NCBI GenBank assembly: GCA_013697015.1
Contig: JACCXL010000246.1
Location: 1-5,401, forward strand
From: Chthoniobacterales bacterium
GTDB taxonomy: Bacteria; Verrucomicrobiota; Verrucomicrobiia; Chthoniobacterales; UBA10450
Length of the DNA: 5,401 nucleotides
Direction of reading: 5' to 3'
Under the pieces are notes generated by a model. That model was not told the DNA's origin, searched no databases, and saw only the letters and a list, made by a program, of their open reading frames with translations. Position numbers and translations under genes: made by a program. This document shows positions 1 through 5,104 of the stretch, in pieces (the stretch's first letter is position 1; the number at the start of each line of letters is the position of its first letter).

Positions 1-300
1 ATGCAGCGCCGTGCCAGAATCGAGAGGCTGCGGGACGGCGCGATCTGATTGCACCAAGCCATCGCGCATCATCACGTTACGAAACGCGTAGGAGGCAATG
101 TCCGGCTCGTGCGTCACCATCACGATCGTGATTCCGCGCCTATTCAGTTGCTGGAATATTCCCATTATTTCAATGCCGATGCGGCTGTCGAGATTGCCGG
201 TCGGCTCGTCCGCCAGCAGCACTTCCGGGTCATTGACCAAAGCGCGCGCGATGGCAACTCGTTGTTGCTGGCCACCGGAAAGCTGGCTCGGGTAATGATT
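1..300 (-). CDS. MacB/LolD-type ABC transporter ATP-binding protein, C-terminal fragment (5' end missing, runs off left edge)
   Basis: Reading leftward from 300, one open frame of 100 codons gives the C-terminal half of an ABC ATPase. It shows the signature LSGGQQQR (about 282-259), Walker B VLLADEP followed by TGNLDS (about 222-184), and the H-loop in IVMVTHEPDIA (His codon 109-111). The phrase GIFQQLNRRGITIVMVTHE and the ending MMRDGLVQSD are typical of the MacB/LolD/FtsE group, which powers export of macrolides or lipoproteins, or acts as a mechanotransmission ATPase. The frame continues past position 1 without a stop. Upstream of 300 the frame reads through non-homologous codons to an in-frame TAA at about 328-330. 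There is no Walker A, Q-loop or N-terminal start, so this piece cannot bind ATP normally. It is either a pseudogene remnant at a rearrangement or an assembly chimera. The family call is secure; the exact substrate class is not. Confidence 0.85.
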
Positions 301-330
301 CAACAAACAGTGGCCGCGAGGTTACGGTAA
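296..330. other. Break in homology: ATPase fragment abuts unrelated sequence
   Basis: The minus-strand ATPase homology is recognisable up to the NHYPSQLSGG codons (position 300). The next codons on that strand (CLL, then HGRP and a stop) do not resemble the expected helix before the signature motif. To the right, the sequence leads directly into a plus-strand permease gene. No inverted repeat, target duplication or transposase is visible here. Confidence 0.6.
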
Positions 331-386
331 TTCGCCGATTGTCGGACGCAGTTGACTTGCCCCTGCCTGCTGGATGAGAACTTCGC

Positions 387-1181
387 ATGCGCCGTTATCT
401 CGAGATCTATGGGATCATGCTGCGCAACTCACTCATCCGCGAGATGAGTTTCAAAGCGAATTTCGTCCTCTGGTTGATCGTCGAGGTGCTTTGGTTCTGC
501 GGCCAGATTTTTTTCTTCAGCATCATCTTCGGTCAGGTTGATCGAATCGGCGACTGGTCAAAATGGGAGGTCGTGCTGCTCGTCGGCACCCACCAGATGA
601 TCGCGCAGCTGTTTCAGGCGTTCTTCTTCGTGAACATCTCCAATATTCCGGAACTGGTCCGAACCGGTAAGCTCGATGCCTTGCTCGTTCTGCCGATTGA
701 CAGTCAGTTCGCCGTCTCCTCCAGGCAATTCGGCCTGGATAGCGTGCTGAACGCCTTGCTGGGCGGAGCGGTGGTTCTCGTTTCTCTCGCTCGCCTGCAC
801 ATTGTTCCGAGCGCGGGCGCGGTTTTGCTCTACCTGCTAGCGCTTGGCTTCGGGGTGGCCATACACTACTCGATCATGCTAACGCTGGCGGCGGTCAGCT
901 TCTGGATCGTTCGTGCACAGGGCCTCGTTTACGGCTATTTCAACTTCATCCAGATCGCTCGATATCCCGACGTCATTTTCCCGCGGCTCTTCCAGTTCGT
1001 TTTCGGTTGGATCATACCGGTAATCATCGTGGCAAATATCCCGGCCCGTATCCTCATCAAGCAGCTCGGCAATCCCGGATGGCTCATGCTCCATCTCGTC
1101 ATCGCCGCTTCCGCCGCCTTTTGTCTGGCTCGCGTTTTTTGGCGGTTCGCGCTTCGGCATTATGGGAGCGCGAGCTCTTGA
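387..1181 (+). CDS. ABC-2 type transporter permease (COG3694 / DUF990 family)
   Basis: The gene encodes a 264-residue integral membrane protein with about six hydrophobic segments, at roughly residues 24-48, 62-85, 118-138, 144-176, 203-222 and 232-250. Family marks are the GKLDALLVLPID phrase near residues 95-105 (compare G-x-LD-x-LL-x-x-P), the ARYPDVIFPR stretch near 191-200, the PVIIVANIPARIL segment near 211-223, and a C-terminus ending in WRFALRHYGSASS. It should form the inner-membrane channel of an ABC-2 exporter together with a sister permease (COG4587) and an ATPase (COG4586). Neither partner is in the window: what lies upstream is a truncated ATPase of a different class on the other strand. 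A weak GGATGAG lies 8 nt before the ATG. Substrate unknown. The family assignment is from motif memory. Confidence 0.85.
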   Translation: MRRYLEIYGIMLRNSLIREMSFKANFVLWLIVEVLWFCGQIFFFSIIFGQVDRIGDWSKWEVVLLVGTHQMIAQLFQAFFFVNISNIPELVRTGKLDALLVLPIDSQFAVSSRQFGLDSVLNALLGGAVVLVSLARLHIVPSAGAVLLYLLALGFGVAIHYSIMLTLAAVSFWIVRAQGLVYGYFNFIQIARYPDVIFPRLFQFVFGWIIPVIIVANIPARILIKQLGNPGWLMLHLVIAASAAFCLARVFWRFALRHYGSASS

Positions 1182-1195
1182 AGGACCTCGCAAAG

Positions 1196-1223
1196 CGGTC
1201 GCAAAAAAGGTCGTTTTTGACCG
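1196..1223 (+). terminator. Possible stem-loop after the permease gene
   Basis: CGGTC at 1196-1200 pairs with GACCG at 1219-1223. Inside it, after a two-base bulge, a run of A pairs with TTTTT (1214-1218) around a loop containing GGTCG. This could end transcription of the permease message. No T-tract follows the 3' arm, so it is at best a weak or factor-assisted terminator. Confidence 0.3.
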
Positions 1224-1251
1224 GCAAAACTCCCCTTGCGTGCCGGGAGAA

Positions 1252-1269
1252 ATGCCCTTAATTAAGCAT
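1252..1269. promoter_or_regulatory. AT-rich palindrome, candidate operator
   Basis: The 18-base stretch is ATGC, CC, TTAATTAA, GCAT. Without the two C residues it would be a perfect 16-bp palindrome; as it stands the core CTTAATTAAG (1257-1266) is perfect. It lies 40 bp before the DksA-like start in an otherwise GC-rich gap. Position and symmetry suit a repressor or activator site. No regulator is identified and the match could be chance. Confidence 0.25.
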
Positions 1270-1275
1270 CCGCTC

Positions 1276-1298
1276 GGCGCCCTGCTCTTGAGGGCGTC
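1276..1298 (+). promoter_or_regulatory. GC-rich hairpin in the 5' leader of the DksA-like/rpmG/rpsR operon
   Basis: GGCGCCCT (1276-1283) pairs with AGGGCGTC (1291-1298) across a 7-nt loop, an eight-pair stem including one G-U pair. The 3' arm contains the only purine-rich Shine-Dalgarno-like bases (GAGGG, 1290-1294) before the ATG at 1309. The stem may therefore mask ribosome entry, or may act as a terminator since an AT-rich stretch follows. Confidence 0.35.
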
Positions 1299-1308
1299 AT
1301 TTCAATTT

Positions 1309-2010
1309 ATGGCCAGCACCAACAAGAAGGCTAAGAAGAAAGGCGCTAGCGTGAAGCCCGTGAAAAAGGCTGCTGCTAAAGCCCCGAAGAAAACTCCTGT
1401 CAAAAAGGCTGCGTCTGTCCGGCCCGCCAAGAAAGCCCGCAAGGTCGCCCCTGCGCCGAAAGCGTCGGCGCTGCCAAGGAAGAAGGGTTCGGAGAGCGAG
1501 ACGAAAAGGATTCTGGCCAACAATCACAAAGAGCGCCGGCTGGATCCTTTCACCCGCGGACAAAAAGACAAGCTGCTGCAGCTGCGGGACGCGATGGTGG
1601 ATTCCATGGCCGGAGTGGCTCAAGACACACTGCGCTCGCGCGCGGAAGGAAGCGAAGCCTCGGCTTTCGGAATGCACCAAGCAGATGCGGGCAGCGATGC
1701 CTACGATCGCGATTTTGCGCTGAGTCTGCTTTCGCAAGAACAGGATGCGCTCTACGAGATCGACCAGGCCCTGAAACGGATCGAACTCGGTACCTATGGC
1801 GTCTGCGAGATGTCCTCAAAAGCCATTCCGCATGCTCGTCTCGAGGCCATCCCGTTCGCCCGCTTCACGGTCGAATGTCAATCACAGCTCGAGAAGCAGA
1901 ATAAAGCCTCACGCGTGCGGCAGTCCGTCACTTCGCTCTTCGGCCTGACCGACGAAGAAGGCGGCGAGGGCGAAGAAGAAGAGGCCAAGCCCGAGGATAC
2001 GAAGGAATAG
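1309..2010 (+). CDS. DksA/TraR-family protein with degenerate zinc finger and Lys/Ala-rich N-terminal tail
   Basis: This is a 233-residue protein in three parts. Residues 1-60 form a basic tail of KKA/KKAP/VKK repeats resembling a histone H1 tail. Residues about 75-165 form a helical coiled-coil region with an acidic turn (ADAGSDAYDRDFA, 125-137). Residues 163-195 form the DksA C-terminal finger: YGVCEMSSKAIPHARLEAIP, then FTVECQ. Canonical DksA has four Cys ligands (CxxC...CxxC). Here C166 and C190 remain, with Ser169 and Thr187 at the other two places. A very acidic tail ends the protein (about 215-233). DksA proteins bind the RNA polymerase secondary channel and tune rRNA and ribosomal-protein promoters, which fits its place 8 nt before rpmG. 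The ATG at 1309 was chosen because the conserved basic tail begins there. In-frame ATGs at 1162 and 1252 would add unrelated residues, and 1162 overlaps the permease. Confidence 0.85.
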   Translation: MASTNKKAKKKGASVKPVKKAAAKAPKKTPVKKAASVRPAKKARKVAPAPKASALPRKKGSESETKRILANNHKERRLDPFTRGQKDKLLQLRDAMVDSMAGVAQDTLRSRAEGSEASAFGMHQADAGSDAYDRDFALSLLSQEQDALYEIDQALKRIELGTYGVCEMSSKAIPHARLEAIPFARFTVECQSQLEKQNKASRVRQSVTSLFGLTDEEGGEGEEEEAKPEDTKE

Positions 2011-2013
2011 GAA
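2009..2013 (+). promoter_or_regulatory. Ribosome binding site of rpmG
   Basis: AGGAA spans the DksA-like stop codon and sits 5 nt before the rpmG ATG at 2019. It fixes that start and suggests that translation of the two genes is coupled. Confidence 0.5.
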
Positions 2014-2018
2014 AGCGT

Positions 2019-2192
2019 ATGGCCCAGGAAATCATTACCCTCGAGTGCACGGAGGCGAAGGCGCTCGGCCAGCCTGCGTCGCGCTACATGAGCTCCCGCA
2101 ACAAGAAAAGCCCGCGCACTCCGAATCGGCTCGAGAAAAAGAAATACAATCCGTTTTTGAAACGGCATACATTGCACCGCGAAACCCGCTAA
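2019..2192 (+). CDS. rpmG: 50S ribosomal protein L33
   Basis: This 57-residue basic protein is recognised from the L33 pattern: MAQEIITLECTEAK at the N-terminus, SRYMSSRNKKSPRTPNRLE in the middle and KKYNPFLKRHTLHRE at the end. L33 is a small protein of the large subunit near the tRNA exit site. Zinc-binding L33 has two CxxC pairs. Here only C10 is left, with Ala13, Asn44 and Leu47 in or near the other ligand places, so this is the zinc-free (C-minus) form. The CDS starts 8 nt after the DksA-like stop and ends 6 nt before rpsR, so all three are almost certainly co-transcribed. It is too short for many ORF callers, but its identity is clear. Confidence 0.95.
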   Translation: MAQEIITLECTEAKALGQPASRYMSSRNKKSPRTPNRLEKKKYNPFLKRHTLHRETR

Positions 2193-2198
2193 TCACCG

Positions 2199-2438
2199 AT
2201 GCAGCCGAAAACCGCCAAACGCCGTTCCGCTTTCCGTCGCGCCAACCGCACCATGCCGCGGCGTCGCATCGATATCGCAACCGAAGCGATCGATTACAAG
2301 AACCCGGATCTTCTGAAAAAGTTCGTGACGGAAAGCGGTAAGATCCTGCCGCGTCGAGTTACCGGCATGCCAGCCCACATGCACCGGAAGATCACGCGTG
2401 AGATCAAGCGGAGCCGGTCGGTTCTGCTGATGAAGTAA
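2199..2438 (+). CDS. rpsR: 30S ribosomal protein S18
   Basis: This 79-residue protein carries the S18 core IDYKNPDLLKKFVTESGKI followed by LPRRVTGMPAHMHRKITREIKRSRSVLLM. S18 binds the platform of the small subunit with S6. The N-terminus (about residues 1-30) is an Arg/Lys-rich extension. There are no cysteines at all, so it is a zinc-free form; the position that is Cys or Ser/Thr after VTG in other forms is Met-Pro here. The ATG lies 6 nt after the rpmG stop with no clear Shine-Dalgarno sequence, which points to translational coupling. It is the last gene of the operon. The usual rpsR neighbours rpsF, ssb and rplI are absent; S18 paired with L33 instead is seen in several lineages. Confidence 0.95.
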   Translation: MQPKTAKRRSAFRRANRTMPRRRIDIATEAIDYKNPDLLKKFVTESGKILPRRVTGMPAHMHRKITREIKRSRSVLLMK

Positions 2439-2446
2439 TGGTAGTG

Positions 2447-2463
2447 GCCGCCGTCTCGGCGGC
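2447..2463. terminator. Strong hairpin between convergent rpsR and aminotransferase genes
   Basis: GCCGCC (2447-2452) pairs with GGCGGC (2458-2463), with one more G-C pair closing a 3-nt loop. It fills most of the 35-bp gap between two convergent stops, so it could serve both strands. No T-tract follows on either side. The short palindromic GCCGCC-GTCTC-GGCGGC shape also resembles dispersed REP-like elements, which cannot be tested from one copy. Confidence 0.45.
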
Positions 2464-2473
2464 AGAATTCCGA

Positions 2474-3630
2474 CTAAACGCCGGCCTCGCGATTCAGAAT
2501 TTCCGCCGTGCGCTCCATTTCCGCGGGCGTATTATAAAAATGCGGACTAACACGCAGCCAGCTCTCACCGGCGCGATCAAACCGGAGTGAAATCACAACG
2601 CCATTTTCGCGCAAAGCCCGCGCCAATTTCTCCGTCGCAAGTCGGCGATGACGAAACGTGAGAATACCCGCGCGGTTCTTTTTTTCCTCCGACCCGAGAA
2701 ACTCAAAATCAGCGGTGCGCTCCCTGAGCATCGTGTCAGCGTTAAAATCCGCTCGGAAATTTTAGCCTGGCTGATTTCCAACAGAAGTTCGACCGCCGCG
2801 CGTAGTCCTGCGATCGCGCTGTGGTTGTAAGCGCCCGGTTCAAACTTCTGTCCGCCGGCCGCGTAAATGATTTCGCGTTGGGCGATGAAATTCGGCGACT
2901 CCACATTCCAACCGCCGATCGCCTGCGGTCGCAAGGCATCGTGCCGGTTTTTTTTGACAAACAAAACTCCCGCGCCGGACGGGCCGAGAATCCACTTCTG
3001 CGCGCCGGCGCTGAGAAAATCCACGTTGTCCAACTCGATCGGAAACGCTCCGAGCGTTTGAATGGCGTCGAGCGAAAACAGAACGTCGCGTTCGAGGCAG
3101 AGTGCGCCGATCGCGCCGGCATCGATCTGATAACCGCTGATGTAATTGGCGCTCGCCAGCGCCACGAGCTTCGTGCGTTTCGTCAGTGCCCGCTCGACGA
3201 TTTCCGGCGTGATTTCGCCGACGCGCTTCGTTTCCAAGAGCACGACCTTCACCCCGTGACGTTGCAGCGCGAGCCACGGATAGACGTTCGCCGGGTAATC
3301 GTCGAGATAACAAACAACCTCGTCGCCTGCCTCCCAATCCAGACCGTTCGCGATCGTGTTCAACCCACTCGAAGTCGGTCCGGTGAACGAAATCTCCTCC
3401 CGCTGCGCGCCGAGAAGCCGCGCAACCGCGGTTCTCGTCTCCGCGATCGATGCGAGTTCTTGGTCAAATTGTCGCTCGTCGGTGGCAGCGCGCTCGATCG
3501 ACGCGCGCATCGCGTCGGCCACCCGCCGCGGCAACGGCGCTTCGGCAGCATGAGCACAATAAATCTTGCGCGCGCAAATCGGAAACTCGCGCCGGCGCAA
3601 GTCTTCGTCCGCTTCGAGATCGGCGATCAC
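2474..3630 (-). CDS. Class V aminotransferase-fold PLP enzyme (cysteine desulfurase-like), frameshifted
   Basis: From the GTG at 3630 the protein runs through REFPICARKIYCAHAA and APLPRRVADAM, the usual start of this family. It then has TSSGLNTIANGLDW (about residues 87-99, cofactor phosphate region), SLDAIQTLGA (Asp188, pyridine N partner) and SAGAQKWILGPSGAG (Lys212, the PLP Schiff-base lysine). The frame fails near residue 293. The C-terminal domain resumes in another minus frame, from about RADFNADTMLRERTADFEF to SWLRVSPHFYNTPAEMERT and a stop at 2476-2474. The span is 1157 nt, one base short of 386 codons, so a single-base deletion explains it. Homologues include cysteine desulfurases, selenocysteine lyases and kynureninase-like enzymes; the substrate is not clear. 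GTG was chosen because it overlaps the upstream stop as GTGA; an ATG at 3672 would overlap that gene by 46 nt. Sequencing error or recent pseudogene are both possible. Confidence 0.85.
2745..2763 (-). other. Frameshift site in the aminotransferase gene
   Basis: Conserved coding signal leaves one minus frame (ending KISER) and resumes in another (ADFNADTML). The second frame has a TAA at 2764-2762, so the switch lies downstream of that. Adding one base in the A/T run here (minus-strand AAAATTT, 2763-2757) would restore a continuous 385-residue protein. Confidence 0.75.
3627..3630 (-). promoter_or_regulatory. GTGA start/stop overlap with preceding A8 run
   Basis: The TGA stop of the RelE-like gene (3629-3627) overlaps the aminotransferase GTG (3630-3628), a normal sign of translational coupling. 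Immediately before it is an eight-A run (3639-3632), phased as cgA AAA AAA in the RelE-like frame, which is a possible slippery heptamer leading into the aminotransferase frame. Confidence 0.55.
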
Positions 3631-3992
3631 ATTTTTTTTCGCGTGCGCTCGCCTTGCTCGATCAATTTCCAAAATTCACGCGTCTCTCTCAGTTGCTCAT
3701 CCTCGCCGGTGGGCAGCTTGCTGCGAAAAAGGAAATCGCGAAACGTGTTCTTGTGCAGCACGCGATGAATCTTGATGCCCTCGGCCGCCTTCTCGAAATA
3801 GATGCGGTACTCTTTCGCACGGTAGCGATAAAGTTTCTTTCCCTCCCGCTCAATGACGCCGAAGCGATCCCCGTCCAGCCGCCCCAAGTCTTCGGGAAGA
3901 ACCTGAAACTCCGCCAGCAGATCTAATTGCAACGCTTTGGGGAGAGCCGTCATCTCGGCCGCGCTCATCTCGTTGAAGATGATCTGGAACAT
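3627..3992 (-). CDS. RelE/ParE-fold toxin-like protein, orphan (no antitoxin seen)
   Basis: This is a 121-residue protein starting MFQIIFNEMSAAEM. A helical segment (LPKALQLDLLAEFQVLPEDL, about residues 17-36) is followed by a strand-rich block: GKKLYRYRAKEYRIYFE near 52-68, then IKIHRVLHKNTFRDFLFR. The YRYR...YRIYFE and IHRVLHK pattern is the usual RelE/HigB/ParE beta-sheet core. In true RelE toxins it carries the basic residues that cleave ribosome-bound mRNA. A charged C-terminal extension (about residues 90-121) follows. No antitoxin lies beside it: the flanking genes are alr (5 nt upstream) and the aminotransferase (4-bp overlap). It may have a housekeeping role rather than being a toxin. 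The ATG at 3992 was chosen because an upstream in-frame start at 4049 would overlap alr by 52 nt. No clear Shine-Dalgarno sequence is seen. Confidence 0.7.
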   Translation of the reverse strand: MFQIIFNEMSAAEMTALPKALQLDLLAEFQVLPEDLGRLDGDRFGVIEREGKKLYRYRAKEYRIYFEKAAEGIKIHRVLHKNTFRDFLFRSKLPTGEDEQLRETREFWKLIEQGERTRKKM

Positions 3993-3997
3993 CAGTT

Positions 3998-5104
3998 TCA
4001 GTGATACACGCGGTGAACGCGCGCGCCAATCCCGGTGAAAATTTCCCACGCGATGGTGGAGGCGCGAGTGGCCAGCTCCGACGCCAGGATTTCGTCGCTG
4101 CCCTGGCGCCCGAAGAGCACTGCTTCGTCGCCGACGCCCACGCCGGTCAAATGCGTGACATCAACCATGATCAAATCCATCGTGACTCGACCGAGCACCG
4201 CACATCTGGTGCCTCGGATGAGCACTTCGGCGCCGCGATTTGAGAGTGCCCGTGGATATCCATCCGCATAGCCGACGCCGAGCGTGGCCACGCGCCTGGG
4301 ACTTCTGGCGGTAAACGTTCTGCCGTAGCTGACGGTGGCACCGGCGGGCAGATCACGCACCAGAACGATGCGCGCTTTAAAAGTCATCGCAGGTTTCAAA
4401 ACCGACTGATGATCCGCTAACGGCGCGATCCCGTAGAGCATCAGGCCGGCGCGCACGATATCGTGGGCGTGCTCGGAAAATCCGAGCACGCCAGCGCTCG
4501 GCAGTGCATGCGCGCGATATGGTCGCGCATCGACAGCTCGAAGCCGTTGCACCACCCCAGCAAAGCGCTGCAGCTGTTCACGCGTGAATTCTGCATCATC
4601 ATCCGCGGAAGGCAGATGGGTTGAGACGCTATGGATCTCAACGCCCGAAAGACCAGCGATCGCGCTGATCTCAGTAATGGCATTTCGTTCCGCAATCCCC
4701 ATTCGTCCCATACCCGTGTCTAGAACAAGGTTCAGAGCCGCGAATTGACCGCGGGAGTGGCGGCTGAATTCGGCAGCTTCTTCATGACTCGAGACCGACG
4801 CAATGAAACCTCGCTCGACGATCTCGGCTCGCTCGGCGGGCAGCGCCGGGCCGAGAATCAGGATCGGATGGGGAACGACCTCTCGACAGGTGTTGGCTTC
4901 CTCCAGATTTGCCACCCCGAAGATTCCAGCTTCATCCGCCAGACACTGCGCCACGCGAGCCAAGCCATGGCTGTAGCCATTCGCTTTCACGACGGCCAGC
5001 AGTGTGACTTCTTTTCCGATCCGCTCGCGGGCGGTAACAGCGTTGTGACGAATCGAGGACAGATCGATCTCAGCCCAGCAGCGAAAGTTATCGGTTTCTA
5101 TCAT
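3998..5104 (-). CDS. alr: Alanine racemase
   Basis: This 368-residue PLP enzyme interconverts L- and D-alanine for peptidoglycan in the cytoplasm. The N-terminal barrel has CWAEIDLSSIRHN, then AVVKANGYSHG with Lys40 as the PLP lysine, NLVLDTGMGRMG (125-136) and the VRAGLMLYG segment (217-225). The C-terminal beta domain has ATVSYGRTF with the second catalytic base Tyr260, LGVGYADGYPR, GRVTMDLIMVDVT and the end WEIFTGIGARVHRVYH. Length is normal for the family. Unusual points: the lysine commonly carbamylated two residues before DTGM is Val127, the common NSA motif reads PSA (202-204), and the usual Tyr before EI near the C-terminus is Trp353. The ATG overlaps the upstream stop as ATGA, which sets the start. 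It is followed 5 nt later by the RelE-like gene, probably in one operon. Confidence 0.95.
   Translation of the reverse strand: MIETDNFRCWAEIDLSSIRHNAVTARERIGKEVTLLAVVKANGYSHGLARVAQCLADEAGIFGVANLEEANTCREVVPHPILILGPALPAERAEIVERGFIASVSSHEEAAEFSRHSRGQFAALNLVLDTGMGRMGIAERNAITEISAIAGLSGVEIHSVSTHLPSADDDAEFTREQLQRFAGVVQRLRAVDARPYRAHALPSAGVLGFSEHAHDIVRAGLMLYGIAPLADHQSVLKPAMTFKARIVLVRDLPAGATVSYGRTFTARSPRRVATLGVGYADGYPRALSNRGAEVLIRGTRCAVLGRVTMDLIMVDVTHLTGVGVGDEAVLFGRQGSDEILASELATRASTIAWEIFTGIGARVHRVYH
5101..5104 (-). promoter_or_regulatory. ATGA stop/start overlap before alr
   Basis: The TGA of the upstream gene (5103-5101) overlaps the alr ATG (5104-5102). This supports both the alr start and co-translation with the gene at the right edge. 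Confidence 0.6.

Larger units (their letters stand above)
1182..1308 (+). other. Intergenic leader between permease and DksA-like gene
   Basis: This 127-bp gap holds a terminator-like stem after the permease, an AT-rich palindrome and a GC-rich hairpin just before the DksA-like start codon, each listed separately. I could not find a convincing sigma70 promoter: TTGACC at 1217-1222 lacks a partner -10 at normal spacing, and TTGCGT (1236-1241) followed 17 bp later by TAATTA is a poor match. Confidence 0.5.

Noticed and set aside
49..330. Plus-strand open frame at the left end
   Set aside because: It is the antisense of the ABC ATPase motifs, and its His-rich composition is an artefact.
311..355. 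Possible last 14 codons of a COG4587-type partner permease (WPRG...GRS, stop)
   Set aside because: Too short and only loosely like the family end; an in-frame stop lies just upstream at 296-298. Kept only as a hint in the junction finding.
1162..1308. Longer DksA-like protein starting at ATG 1162 or 1252
   Set aside because: The added residues are unlike the family. The 1162 start overlaps the permease, and the GGGAG before 1252 is only 2 nt away, too close for good initiation.
1297..1737. Minus-strand frames opposite the DksA-like gene
   Set aside because: Phe/Leu/Arg-rich mirror of the Lys-rich tail, with no family resemblance.
2474..2731. Separate small gene starting at the ATG at 2731 on the minus strand
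   Set aside because: Its sequence is the C-terminal domain of the class V aminotransferase, so it is the frameshifted end of that gene, not an independent one.
2821..3768. Long plus-strand open frame (315 codons) antisense to the aminotransferase and RelE-like genes
   Set aside because: Arg-rich, with no recognisable motif, and lying opposite clearly conserved coding sequence; a GC-driven shadow.
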